This document shows, piece by piece, positions 7,995 through 16,923 of a DNA stretch of 64,000 nucleotides. Location of the stretch: positions 1-64,000 of the forward strand of contig JADJBM010000018.1 in the NCBI GenBank assembly GCA_016703785.1, read 5' to 3'. This stretch comes from Betaproteobacteria bacterium (lineage in GTDB: Bacteria > Pseudomonadota > Gammaproteobacteria > Burkholderiales > Rhodocyclaceae). Below the pieces are notes generated by a model that had not been told where the DNA came from, made no database searches, and was given only the letters and a program-made list of their open reading frames with translations. Made by a program: the position numbers and the translations under genes. Each line of letters starts with the position of its first letter. Position 1 is the stretch's first letter.

Positions 7995-8979
7995 ATGAAA
8001 AAAGAGTTCAGCATTAGGTTTGCCAAGTTTTTTGCAGTCGTGCTCATGGCCAGCGGGCTGACCACGGCTTATGCGCAGGAGTACCCGTCCAAGCCTGTCA
8101 AACTGGTCGTCTGGACCGCGCCGGGCGGTAGCATCGACACGCTCTCTAGACTGATGGGGGAAAAGTTGTCGCTCCGCTGGAAGCAGCCTGTAGTCGTGGA
8201 AAACAAGCCGGGTGCGAGCGGCATACTCGCTAGCGAGTATATTTGCCAAGGCGCCTGCCGATGGACACACCCTGCTGGTTACCATCAACACCACGCACAT
8301 CAACATCCCGGTGCTGCGCTCCAATCTCCCCTACGATCCGGTCAGGGATTTCGAGCCGGTTTCTCAGCTTGCAATTGGGAGCGTGACACTCATTGCCCCG
8401 GCTGCGTACCCCGCCGACAACCTGCAGGAATTCGTTGCTCTGGCGAAAAAGAAGGGTGGGTTGGTGAATTACGGCAGTTGGGGCGTGGGGTCATCGGCAC
8501 ACCTGTTCGGAACGCTGCTGCAGCAGAAGACGGGACTCGACATGAACCATATCACCTACAAGGGCGAAATGCCGGCCATCACCGACATGCTGGGTGGCCG
8601 CCTCGACGTCACGTTCGCGGGTGGTGGCACCGCGCGCGCACAGCTTGAAGGAGGCAAGATTAAAATTTTGGGCATCACCGGGCCGCGCAGGATCCGCGCA
8701 CTGCCGAACGTAGCGACTTTTGCCGAACAGGGTTTCTCGGGATTCGAACTGGCGGGATGGGTTGCTGTTTATGCTCCTGCTAAGACGCCCAAAGAAACGA
8801 TCCGAAAAATCGCCGCCGACATCGCCGAGGTGGTACAGATCCAGGAAATCCAGGCCCGTATGATCGAGAACGGTTTCGACCCTGTCGGAAGCACCCCTGT
8901 GCAGTTCGAGGCGCTGTACAGGGAGGAGTATCCAAAGTGGAAGAAACTGATCATTGACTCGGGCGCTAAGGTAGAGTGA
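7995..8979 (+). pseudogene. tctC: TTT-family periplasmic binding protein (TctC/Bug), one frameshift
   Basis: A strong AAGGAGGAG site precedes ATG 7995. The product begins with a Sec signal peptide (KFFAVVLMASGLTTAYA) and the Bug fold start YPSKPVKLVVWTAPGG, VVVENKPGASG. Near 8238-8246 the frame shifts by one base. The rest (FAKAPADGHTLLVTINTTH to the end at 8979) is in the other frame with typical Bug motifs. The joined length of about 327 residues is normal. The protein would capture a carboxylate in the periplasm for the TctAB permease encoded next. Good conservation on both sides of the shift suggests a sequencing slip or very recent loss. Confidence 0.85.
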
Positions 8980-9035
8980 TCAGGCGGACGCCGACTCTCC
9001 GATTCAGGACGAACGATCCTTACGGCGAACATCTG

Positions 9036-9473
9036 ATGTCAAGGAAACAAGACCTCATGGCCGGGATTCTCTTTATCTCGGTCGGGATTGCTGCGCTTGT
9101 CGTGGGGGCGGGATATCCGATGGGCACGGCTACGCGCATGGGTGCGGGGTACTTTCCCCGGCTGCTGTCTGTGATCCTCGTCGTCTTCGGCATCGCCGTC
9201 GCGCTGTCCGGACTACGCAAACCGCCCGTGCCGGCGACCTTCGCGCGCATCGTACTCCGCCCCGCTGTTGCCGTGACGGGCGCCATGCTCGCCTTTGCCG
9301 CATTGCTGTCGTGGGCGGGGCTGGTGCCCGCCAGCATCGCCGTGGTTGTGATCGGCAGTTTGGGAAACCGTGACTTCCGCATCGGCGAGGTGATCGTTTT
9401 CGCGTTAGTGCTCAGCGCATTCGCCGCGCTGCTCTTCGTCCGAGGAATCGGGCTCACGGTCGACCTTTTTTAG
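9036..9473 (+). CDS. tctB: TTT small permease subunit TctB family
   Basis: About 145 residues with four hydrophobic segments (about residues 8-28, 40-58, 78-98 and 110-140) and the TctB-like opening LMAGILFISVGIAALVVGAG, MGTATRMGAGYFPRLLS. I start at ATG 9036, where the typical family sequence begins; an in-frame GTG at 8976 overlapping the TctC stop would add 20 residues without family resemblance. TctB is the small membrane partner of TctA in sodium- or proton-driven carboxylate uptake. Gene order C-B-A is the usual one. Confidence 0.85.
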   Translation: MSRKQDLMAGILFISVGIAALVVGAGYPMGTATRMGAGYFPRLLSVILVVFGIAVALSGLRKPPVPATFARIVLRPAVAVTGAMLAFAALLSWAGLVPASIAVVVIGSLGNRDFRIGEVIVFALVLSAFAALLFVRGIGLTVDLF

Positions 9474-9482
9474 CAGGCGCTT

Positions 9483-10985
9483 GTGGAATTGCTCGATAGC
9501 CTTGTCCTTGGTCTGGCCGCCGCCGCTACGCCGGTCAATCTCATGTATTGCCTAGCGGGCGCAGTCCTCGGCACTCTCATCGGGGTGCTGCCGGGCATCG
9601 GTCCGGTGGCGACGGTGGCCATGCTTCTGCCATTAACGTTCAAGCTCGAGCCCCTGTCGGCACTCATCATGCTCTCCGGCATCTACTATGGCGCGCAGTA
9701 CGGCGGCTCCACGACCGCTATTCTCATGAAGTTGCCCGGAGAATCGTCCAGCGTCGTCACGGCGCTGGACGGTTACGAAATGGCGAGGCGCGGCCGCGCC
9801 GGCCCAGCGCTGGCGATCGCGGCGCTCGGCTCGTTCTTCGCTGGCTGCGTAGCGACGCTGCTCATCGCCGTCTTTGCTCGGCCACTGAGCGAGCTTGCTC
9901 TGCGGTTCGGGCCAGCCGAATACTTTGCCCTGATGGCACTGGGCCTGGTGGCTGCGGTGGCTCTCGCTCAGGGCTCGATCATCAAGGCGCTGGCGATGGT
10001 GGTGCTCGGACTGCTGCTCGGCATGGTCGGCACGGATGCGAACACCGGGTTTACGCGCTTCACCTTTGGCCTGAACGAACTGAACGATGGCATCGGCTTT
10101 GTGGTCGTGGCCATGGGGCTTTTTGGTATTGCTGAGATATTGCTAAACCTGGAGCAGCGCCAGGATCGTGAGATGACGATACCCCAGGTTGGAAAAGTAT
10201 GGCCTACGCGAGAGGATTTCTCGGCAGCATGGAAACCGAGTGTTCGCGGCACCCTGCTCGGGTCATTGCTAGGAATTCTGCCAGGCGGCGGTGCGATCCT
10301 TGCCTCGTTCGCTGCCTACACGCTCGAGAAGCGCCTATCTGGGGAGCCCGAGCGCTTCGGGCAGGGTGCCATTGAGGGCGTGGTCGCGCCCGAATCAGCA
10401 AACAATGCGGGCGCCCAGACATCGTTCATCCCACTCCTAACGCTCGGCATTCCTTCCAATCCCGTAATGGCCTTGATGGCGGGGGGCATGATGATCCATG
10501 GCATCGCGCCCGGGCCGCAGGTCATGACACAACAGCCGGCACTGTTCTGGGGCTTGATCGCTAGCATGTGGCTAGGCAACGTGATGCTGGTGGTTCTGAA
10601 CCTGCCCATGGTGGGCTTGTGGGTCAAACTGCTTAAGGTGCCGTACCGCCTGCTGTATCCATCGATCCTCCTATTCTGCTGCGTCGGTATCTATAGCATG
10701 AACTACAGCGTGTTCGATGTGATACTCACCGCCGCTTTCGGGCTTCTTGGCATCCTGCTCATCAAGCTGGGCTGCGAACCGGCACCGTTGGTCCTCGCCT
10801 TCGTACTTGGGCCGATGATGGAGGAGAATCTGCGGCGCGCACTAACGCTTTCAAGGGGAGATCCGACGGTTTTTTTCACGAGCCCCATCAGCGCCGGTCT
10901 ATTGGCTGCGATCGCGCTGATCTTGATTGCGAGCGCCTTTCCCCGTTTATACCGGGTAAGGCAAGAAGCGTTCAAGGACGGTTGA
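9483..10985 (+). CDS. tctA: TTT large permease subunit TctA family
   Basis: This 500-residue integral membrane protein with about 11-12 helices shows the TctA signatures: GTLIGVLPGIGPVATVAML near residue 30, the YYGAQYGGSTTAIL motif, LPGGGAILASFAAY, and PESANNAGAQTSFIPLLTLG in the second half. Start is GTG 9483, ten bases after tctB. With TctB it forms the inner-membrane permease fed by the TctC-type binding protein. The substrate is unknown; TTT systems carry citrate, aromatic acids such as terephthalate, and other carboxylates. The unit probably serves the flavoprotein pathway encoded in front of it. Confidence 0.92.
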   Translation: MELLDSLVLGLAAAATPVNLMYCLAGAVLGTLIGVLPGIGPVATVAMLLPLTFKLEPLSALIMLSGIYYGAQYGGSTTAILMKLPGESSSVVTALDGYEMARRGRAGPALAIAALGSFFAGCVATLLIAVFARPLSELALRFGPAEYFALMALGLVAAVALAQGSIIKALAMVVLGLLLGMVGTDANTGFTRFTFGLNELNDGIGFVVVAMGLFGIAEILLNLEQRQDREMTIPQVGKVWPTREDFSAAWKPSVRGTLLGSLLGILPGGGAILASFAAYTLEKRLSGEPERFGQGAIEGVVAPESANNAGAQTSFIPLLTLGIPSNPVMALMAGGMMIHGIAPGPQVMTQQPALFWGLIASMWLGNVMLVVLNLPMVGLWVKLLKVPYRLLYPSILLFCCVGIYSMNYSVFDVILTAAFGLLGILLIKLGCEPAPLVLAFVLGPMMEENLRRALTLSRGDPTVFFTSPISAGLLAAIALILIASAFPRLYRVRQEAFKDG

Positions 10986-11327
10986 TCCGCCTGCAATCAC
11001 TCGTGTCACGGCATGTGATCAACGACTGGTGATCTCGGATGCCCTTGAGTGGACTTGGGTTCCCTCCACAAGAACTTTTCTAGTTCATCCTATTGTTTGT
11101 GAATGCCAAAAGCGGACGCTGCATCGCTTGTCAAGAAATGATGCGGACGTCCGCTTTGGCCGATCTGTCCGCATTCAACGCACCAATCTCGGCCATTCCG
11201 GACGGTCGCTGTCCAGCCAAGCGACTTCGCTCTAGGAGCCCGCTATCGTAAAGATGAGTAATTGATAGCAGGAACGAGGTATCGTTAGCCCTGAGAGCGT
11301 CCCTGGCTGGCGACTGGTAGGGTTTGA
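10986..11327. other. Intergenic region with worn repeats between convergent genes
   Basis: These 342 bases between the ends of tctA and benE hold no gene with coding character. They contain an imperfect dyad around GGACGTCCGCTTTGGCC (about 11144-11160) and copy 2 of the 47-bp degenerate repeat. No terminator with a T-run was found. Confidence 0.5.
11189..11235 (+). repeat. Degenerate 47-bp intergenic repeat, copy 2
   Basis: Ungapped partner of 4447-4493, sharing TCGGCCA at the start and GGTCGCT-TCCAGCCAA in the middle. About 35 of 47 bases agree by eye. Confidence 0.4.
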
Positions 11328-12587
11328 TCAGTCGGTCACTCCCTTGCCGGCTACAGGTTCGGTGGCAGGTTGAACGGACGGTTGCGGCGCCCACGTCCGC
11401 TGCGGCAGATGGCCGTTGAGTACCGCGTAGGCCAGCAGGCCAATTAGCAGACCCCAGAAGGCTCCGCCGATGCCGAACATCGTGATGTTGGCGGCAGCGG
11501 CAAGGAAGGTGATCAGCGAGGCTTCCCGCGCCCTTGCGTCGGCCATGGCGCCGGCGAGGCTGCCGCCGATGGTGCCCAGCAGCGCCAGGCCCGCCAGCGT
11601 GGTGATGAAAGTTGCCGGGAAGGCCATGAAGACGGCGGCCAGTGTCACGCCGAATACCCCGACGAGGATGTAAAAGACGCCTGCGGCAATGCCGGCGATC
11701 CAGCGCTTGGACGGATCTTCATGCGCTTCCCGGCCGGTGCAGATTGCCGCCGTGATCGCGGCGATATTGAAGGCATGCGAACCGAACGGCGCCATCAGCA
11801 GCGAACCCAGCCCGGCAACGGTTACGATGGGATTGGCATTGGTCTTGAAGCCATCGTTTCGCAGCACCAACATGCCGGGCATGTACTGGCCGGTCAGCGT
11901 GATCAGGAACAGCGGCAGCGCCAAGCTCAGTAAGGCGTTGAGCGAGAACACCGGCATGGTGAAGACGGGGGCGGCGAGCTTCAGTTCCAGCCCCGACAAG
12001 TCAACGCGGTTCTGCAACAGCAGGAAGGCCAGCCCCAGCACCAGGATGCCCACCACGGCATAGCGCGCGGTGAAGCGCTTGAGCACCACATAGGTAACGA
12101 TCAGCAGCCCGGCGAGCAACGGGTCGATGCTCATGCCGCCAAAGGCTTTGACCCCGAACTGCAACAGGATGCCCGCCAGCAATCCTGCCGCCACACCCGG
12201 AGGGATCAAGCGGATCGCCTTCTCGAAGTAGCCGGACAGCCCGAGCGCTACGAAGGCGGCGGCCGAGATCAGGTACGCACCCACCGCTTCGGCATAAGAC
12301 GTGGTGGCCAGTGCGGTGACGAGGAACGCAGCGGCCGGCGTGGACCAGGCGGTGATGATCGGTTCGCGGGTGATCCAACTGAGGATCAGCCCCGTCACCC
12401 CGACGCCGATCGAAATCGACCACACCCACGAGGCCGTCAACTCCGTGCTGAGGCCGGCCACCTTGGCGGCCTGGAACACCAGAATGAAGGTGCCGCCGTA
12501 GTTGACAATGACCGAAATCAGTCCAGCCACGACGGGATGGGTGAGATCGCTCCAACGAACGGACGAAGGTGGGCTGGCAGATGACAT
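11328..12587 (-). CDS. benE: Benzoate/H+ symporter BenE family transporter
   Basis: The 419-residue product from ATG 12587 is almost all membrane helices (about 11-12). BenE signatures include NYGGTFILVFQAAKVAGLS, STPAAAFLVTAL, AFGSHAFNIAAITAAICTG in the form APFGSHAFN, and GIGGAFWGLLIGLLAYAVL near the end. A longer in-frame reading to 12671 adds residues without family likeness. BenE proteins import benzoate or related aromatic acids with protons across the inner membrane. The gene is divergent from a MocR-type regulator that probably controls it. No benzoate catabolic gene is adjacent, so the substrate is a family-level guess. Confidence 0.9.
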   Translation of the reverse strand: MSSASPPSSVRWSDLTHPVVAGLISVIVNYGGTFILVFQAAKVAGLSTELTASWVWSISIGVGVTGLILSWITREPIITAWSTPAAAFLVTALATTSYAEAVGAYLISAAAFVALGLSGYFEKAIRLIPPGVAAGLLAGILLQFGVKAFGGMSIDPLLAGLLIVTYVVLKRFTARYAVVGILVLGLAFLLLQNRVDLSGLELKLAAPVFTMPVFSLNALLSLALPLFLITLTGQYMPGMLVLRNDGFKTNANPIVTVAGLGSLLMAPFGSHAFNIAAITAAICTGREAHEDPSKRWIAGIAAGVFYILVGVFGVTLAAVFMAFPATFITTLAGLALLGTIGGSLAGAMADARAREASLITFLAAAANITMFGIGGAFWGLLIGLLAYAVLNGHLPQRTWAPQPSVQPATEPVAGKGVTD

Positions 12588-12698
12588 GGTCTGTATGTGA
12601 CTCCTGAAAACGATGTGATTGACTTGGTTGAGAAGCTGTTTTATAACTTTAAAATGGACGGATGTGCCCATCCATGTTTTTGATTAGATACCAACCAA
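12588..12698. promoter_or_regulatory. Divergent benE/mocR control region
   Basis: On the plus strand TTGACT (12619-12624) and TATAAC (12642-12647) are separated by exactly 17 bases, a good sigma-70 promoter for the mocR gene. Directly after it, 12654-12675 forms an imperfect dyad with outer arms ATGGA/TCCAT, which could be the operator for the MocR protein. The benE promoter must lie in the same interval on the other strand but is less clear. Confidence 0.5.
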
Positions 12699-14183
12699 TT
12701 GTTCAAACACGCCCAACTTGAATCCGTCAAAGCCTGGGTCGGCGACCCGGCGCATGGCGCTTTGCCGCTGCATGCGCGCGTCCAGCGGGCCGTCCGCCAA
12801 CTGATCCTCGACGGCGCGCTTGATGTGGGCCGGCCATTGCCGGCGTCGCGCACGCTGGCCAAATCGCTGGGTGTCTCCCGCGATACGGTGGAGGCGGCGT
12901 ACAGCCAGTTGCATGCGGAAGGGTTCATCGAGCGGCGCGTGGGCAGCGGCAGCTTCGTGTCGGAGCGAGCGCAACGCCTGACAAGGCGTGGCGCGGCACC
13001 GCGTGCGGGCGTACACAGAAAGACCCTGCGCCTCAGTCAGCGCGGTAACGCCATGTTCCAGGGCGGTGGCGTGCGCGACTTCCTGGCGCCGCGCCCGTTC
13101 GCCCCTGGCGTGCCGGAAACTCGTAGCTTTCCACTGCAGACCTGGGAGCGGTTGGAGCGGCAGGTGTTGAAGGAATACGGCACCCTGGCGCTGCTGCCCA
13201 GCCCACCACAGGGAATGGAACCGCTCCGGCGCGTGATTGCCGATTACGTCAATCTCGAACGCGGCGCACACGCCACGCCCGAGCGCGTGCTGGTGCTGAC
13301 CAGTTCCCAGCAAGCCTTGACCCTGTGCGCCACCGTGCTGCTCGATGCCGGCGACAGGATATTCATCGAAGACCCGGTGTACCACGGGGCGCGCAAGGCC
13401 TTCGACGCCGCCGGGCTGGAATGCGTACCCGTGCCGCTGGACGCCGACGGTATGCGGGTGGAACATCTGCGTGATGCCGCGCAACCAGCCAAGGCGGTGT
13501 TTCTGACCCCTTCGCATCAATTCCCGACCGGGGCGACACTGGCGCTGGACCGAAGGCTGGCCGTCATCGAATGGGCACGACAGCAGCAGGCCTGGATCAT
13601 CGAGGACGACTACGACAGCGAGTTCCACTACGCCGGCAAACCCACGGCCTGCGTGCAGGGGCTCGACCCGCACGAGCGGACCATCTACATCGGTACCTTC
13701 ACCAAATCGCTGTTTCCAGGCTTGCGCATTGGCTACATGGTCTTGCCGTCACAACTCGTGGCGCCCATGACGGTGGCGCGCACCCTGCTGGATGGGCACA
13801 GTGCGCCGATTCCGCAACTGACACTTGCGCGCTTCATCGAGGGCGGGCATTTTGGTGCGCACGTGCGCACCATGCGGGCTGTTTACGCCGAACGGCTTGA
13901 CGTGCTGGTTGGACTCGTGCGCAAGCACCTGGCCGACTTCGTGGAACCGAGAGTGCCGACCGGCGGGATGCAGATGCCTTGCATCTTGATCCGCGACATC
14001 CCCGAGCGCGAAGCCGTGGATACTGCACGCCGGGCCGGCATCGATCTGCTGGGGCTGACGGCTTTGCATGCGTCGAGCAAGCACAAGGCCGGTTTCCTCA
14101 TGGGGTTCGCCGCCCATGCCCCAAGAGAGTTGGAAATCGCCGTGAAGAAACTCGTGAATGTGCTGCGCGCACTGAACCGCTGA
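12699..14183 (+). CDS. MocR-type PLP-dependent GntR-family regulator
   Basis: The 494-residue protein starts at TTG 12699; the frame is closed a few codons upstream and no ATG fits. A GntR winged helix covers about residues 22-90 (LPASRTLAKSLGVSRDTVEA, then GFIERRVGSGSFV). An aminotransferase class I/II domain follows from about 130 to the end, with the PLP-lysine motif GTFTKSLFPGLRIGY and the Asp/Tyr pocket IIEDDYDSEFHY. MocR proteins sense amino acids, amines or PLP itself and bind direct or inverted repeats near their own gene. Here the divergent benE gene is the natural target. The identity of the effector is unknown. Confidence 0.9.
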   Translation: MFKHAQLESVKAWVGDPAHGALPLHARVQRAVRQLILDGALDVGRPLPASRTLAKSLGVSRDTVEAAYSQLHAEGFIERRVGSGSFVSERAQRLTRRGAAPRAGVHRKTLRLSQRGNAMFQGGGVRDFLAPRPFAPGVPETRSFPLQTWERLERQVLKEYGTLALLPSPPQGMEPLRRVIADYVNLERGAHATPERVLVLTSSQQALTLCATVLLDAGDRIFIEDPVYHGARKAFDAAGLECVPVPLDADGMRVEHLRDAAQPAKAVFLTPSHQFPTGATLALDRRLAVIEWARQQQAWIIEDDYDSEFHYAGKPTACVQGLDPHERTIYIGTFTKSLFPGLRIGYMVLPSQLVAPMTVARTLLDGHSAPIPQLTLARFIEGGHFGAHVRTMRAVYAERLDVLVGLVRKHLADFVEPRVPTGGMQMPCILIRDIPEREAVDTARRAGIDLLGLTALHASSKHKAGFLMGFAAHAPRELEIAVKKLVNVLRALNR

Positions 14184-14376
14184 TACATGCCGGCCTTTGG
14201 AAAGCGGCAAGTCGGCTATGGGGCTAGTTCATTCGATCCACCAGTAGAGAGTGGACGTTCTGAGTACATCAATGCTCAATGTCAGCTTAACAGCTTGTAA
14301 CGGACCTCACCAACCGAAGCGTGGTCGTCGGCTTTGGCCGAAGACCGACCAGCGCCTCTCCAGAGTAAGTAAGATT

Positions 14377-14506
14377 CAGCCCCTACAGTACGGCGAAAGC
14401 GAAAGTCAGCCGCCGCAATACGGCGGGCAAACCTGGTGCACGCGCATTCCGCCGCGAGACGGGTGCATACCGCAACGGATCGCCGAACAAGGATTACGGT
14501 GCCCAG
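14377..14506 (+). repeat. 130-bp direct repeat, left copy (matches 25958-26087)
   Basis: Aligned without gaps to 25958-26087, I count 16 mismatches in 130 positions, mostly transitions. The flanks on the left side do not match. The right copy covers the last 40 bases of the CHAT gene plus 90 bases beyond its stop. The two copies bracket the LysR-to-amidohydrolase block, so they may be the scars of an insertion or of a duplication. Confidence 0.8.
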
Positions 14507-14545
14507 CAGGCGCGGCTGACTGGCTTTGGCCGCAGGTCGGCCGGC
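14377..14545 (-). pseudogene. Remnant of a CHAT-protease gene with internal deletion
   Basis: The first 130 bases match the 3' end and downstream region of the intact CHAT gene. The next 39 bases (14507-14545) match 26705-26743 inside that gene with about 33 identities. The two parts are 617 bases apart in the intact gene and are joined here at the shared heptamer GCGCCCA-like sequence, so this is a deletion derivative of a second CHAT copy. It has no usable reading frame. The match continues on neither side. Confidence 0.7.
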
Positions 14546-14709
14546 AAAGCTTGTACATCGGGGGAAGTCTCTACGGCCCCGGAAGGTCAAGGCCAAGCGA
14601 ATGCAATTTTTCTCTTACCCTCGGCGAGAGTGGAAGGTGGGCAGGGATGCGAAGGCGGCGGAAGGCATATGTCAATCGTAGCAATAGAGGTGGTTTTGCC
14701 CGCGAACCG

Positions 14710-15630
14710 TCACTCCGGATAATCCTTGAAAGTATCCATGACCAGATTGCGCAGCCATTTGTTGGCTGTGTCATGGTGGTAACGAGGGTGCCAATATTGA
14801 CGAAGATCGAATCTGGGCAGTTCGATCGGCGTCGGCCAGACCTTGATGTGTCGGAATCTGGAGAAAACCGTCCCGAGTTCCCGCGGCACGGTCGCGATAA
14901 AATCAGTCCCCTCGATCAGCAACGGAACGACCAGAAAATGCGGAGTCGTCAGGATTATTCTGCGATGGATGCCGTACTCATCAAGAACTTGGTCATAGGC
15001 CTCCCACTGTCGCCCGGATAGGCATACAACGATATGCTCGGCTTCGAGAAAACGATCGAGGGTGAGTTCTTTTCCGATCATTCGATTTGTACGGCTGGAA
15101 ATACAAACAAACGGGTGGGTGAAAAGCCGCTGTTGGAAGATTTCACCTGGCAAGGTATGAATGGATCCGATAGCCAGGTCGGCTTCTCCCGTTTCCAGTA
15201 TTTCCTTGATTTCCTTGTGTGGCACTTGTATTGATTTGATCCGGCACCCAGGAGCGATCTCCTGAAATTTCTTGATGATTGGCGGCAGAAAAACCAGTTC
15301 GCCCATGTCGGTCAGGCACAAGCCAAAGGTCCGCTCGGAGCATTCCGGCGCGAATCCGGCCTTCGGTACCAGTTGATCGTTGACCAGTTCTGCAATCGCC
15401 AGGATGGTTTCGCTCAGTTCCAGGGCGCGGGGTGTCGGCGCCATTTCATTGGCTGTTCGCACAAACAGAGGGTCGTTGAAATAGTCTCGCAAGCGCTTCA
15501 ATGCGTGACTCAACGCCGATTGTGACAATCCGATCGAATCCGCCGCGCCCGTGACGTTCCGTTCGCGCAGGAGCGCATCGAATACGGAAATAAGGTTTAG
15601 GTCTAAGCGTTTCACATGCATGTAATGCAT
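14710..15630 (-). CDS. LysR-family regulator (NodD/PcpR-like branch)
   Basis: About 306 residues from ATG 15630; another ATG at 15621 is equally possible and gives the usual LysR beginning, MHVKRLDLNLISVFDALL. The winged HTH is at about residues 15-70 (RNVTGAADSIGLSQSALSHA, then RDYFNDPLFVR). A two-lobed periplasmic-binding-like effector domain follows from about 95 to the end. It is transcribed away from the binding-protein gene at 15750 and probably controls it and the operon behind it. The effector is unknown. It is the first complete gene inside the repeat-bounded island. Confidence 0.88.
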   Translation of the reverse strand: MHYMHVKRLDLNLISVFDALLRERNVTGAADSIGLSQSALSHALKRLRDYFNDPLFVRTANEMAPTPRALELSETILAIAELVNDQLVPKAGFAPECSERTFGLCLTDMGELVFLPPIIKKFQEIAPGCRIKSIQVPHKEIKEILETGEADLAIGSIHTLPGEIFQQRLFTHPFVCISSRTNRMIGKELTLDRFLEAEHIVVCLSGRQWEAYDQVLDEYGIHRRIILTTPHFLVVPLLIEGTDFIATVPRELGTVFSRFRHIKVWPTPIELPRFDLRQYWHPRYHHDTANKWLRNLVMDTFKDYPE

Positions 15631-15749
15631 TATATCTATCGGCAGAATGAGATTTACATTTATTTCTGGCAAGCGTAGCTTTCAGCCGGTTGGCAACATA
15701 AGACCCATAACTACTAGATAGAGCGGCACCACACAAAGGAGGAATCAAG
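15631..15749. promoter_or_regulatory. Divergent control region of LysR regulator and binding-protein gene
   Basis: The interval holds an AT-rich stretch with possible T-N11-A LysR boxes, and two ATGCAT hexamers (15616-15621 and 15625-15630) at the very start of the LysR gene. A weak plus-strand promoter may use TTGGCA (15690-15695). A strong ribosome site (aaaggaggaatcaag) precedes ATG 15750. The boxes are suggestions only. Confidence 0.4.
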
Positions 15750-16894
15750 ATGAAGAACAAATGCGTATTGGCACTCTGTTTCATGGGATTGTCGGCACTG
15801 GCCCATGCGGATATCAACGTAGGCGTGATCCTCTCCCCCTGACGGGGCCTGCAGCATCTCTCGGCATTCCCGAAAAAAATGCATTGACATTGATTTCGAA
15901 GGAAGTCGCCGGGGAAAAAATCAATTTGATTGTGCTGGACGACGGGTCAGACCCCACCACTGCCGTACACAACGCCAAGAAGCTGACTGGCGTGGAGAAT
16001 GTTGACATTATCATCGGCACCTCGACGACCGCGGCTGCTTTGGCGATGATGGATACGATCTTCGAGGCAAAGACCCCTACGATCAGCCTTGCCTCAAGTG
16101 CGCGCGTTACCGGTCCCATGGATGACAAGCGTTACTGGATGTTCAAGACCGTCCAGAACGAAGCGCAAATGGCCGAACTGACCGTGAATCACATGCGCAA
16201 GCTGGGTATCAAGACGGTGGGATTCATCGGCTTCGCCGATGCCTATGGCGAAACCTGGGCAGACACGATGAAAAAGGCAACCGCTGCCGTTGGTATTGAG
16301 ATTTCCAGTTCGGAGCGGTTCGGGCGTACCGACACGTCGGTCACCTCGCAAATTCTCAAAATCATGTCGACGAAGCCCGACGCGATATTCATTGCCGGTT
16401 CCGGCACGCCCGCGGCCATGCCTCAAAAAACTGTCGTTGAGCGCGGATTCAAGGGGGCGATCTACCAAACCTATGGCATTGCAAACAACCAGTTCCTTCG
16501 CATCTCCGGCAAGGACGCAGAAGGGAGCTACTTCGCCATAGCCCCTCTCATTGTTGCCGAACAGCTAGCTGACACCAGCCCTGCCAAGAAAGTCGCGCTC
16601 GACTTCATCAATCGCTACGAAAAGGTTTTCGGTGCGGGATCGACCTCGATATTTGCATCCAACGCTTGGGACGCTTGGGTACTCCTTGAACGCGCCATCC
16701 CTGTTGCCTTGAAGGTGGCAAAGCCGGCCACCCCCGCGTTCCGTAAGGCCTTGCGTGATGCGATTGAGAACACCCATGATCTCGTTACCACACAGGGAGT
16801 CGTCAATATGAGTCCGGCGGACCACGTCGGCTACGACGATCGTGCGGCGGTGATGGTACAGATCAAAGACGGCAGGTGGCATCTCGTGAAATAG
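15750..16894 (+). pseudogene. ABC-type branched-chain/aromatic binding protein (LivK-like), one frameshift
   Basis: ATG 15750 follows AAAGGAGGAA and opens a Sec signal peptide (MKNKCVLALCFMGLSALAHA) and the mature start DINVGVIL. At a run of five C (15835-15839) the frame shifts by one base. From there the protein continues to 16894 in the other frame: TGPAASLGIPEKNAL, IGTSTTAAALAMMD and an ordinary type I periplasmic-binding fold. The joined length of about 381 residues is normal. No permease or ATPase gene lies nearby, so the protein is an orphan binding component, perhaps feeding a transporter encoded elsewhere. A homopolymer shift is typical of sequencing error. Confidence 0.82.
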
Positions 16895-16923
16895 GTGCTT
16901 TCAGCGCATGGGAGTTTCCACAC

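Larger units (their letters stand above)
14184..14709. other. Intergenic region holding a CHAT-gene fragment
   Basis: These 526 bases lie between the mocR end and the LysR end. The only recognisable content is the CHAT-derived piece at 14377-14545, described separately. The first part (14184-14376) shows nothing clear apart from a stretch near 14320-14350 that resembles the degenerate repeat in reverse. Confidence 0.55.

Noticed and set aside
15835..15839. Programmed frameshift site in the binding-protein gene
   Set aside because: A C5 run can slip, but there is no stimulating structure or conserved reason for it, and similar shifts in unrelated genes here make sequence error the simpler view.
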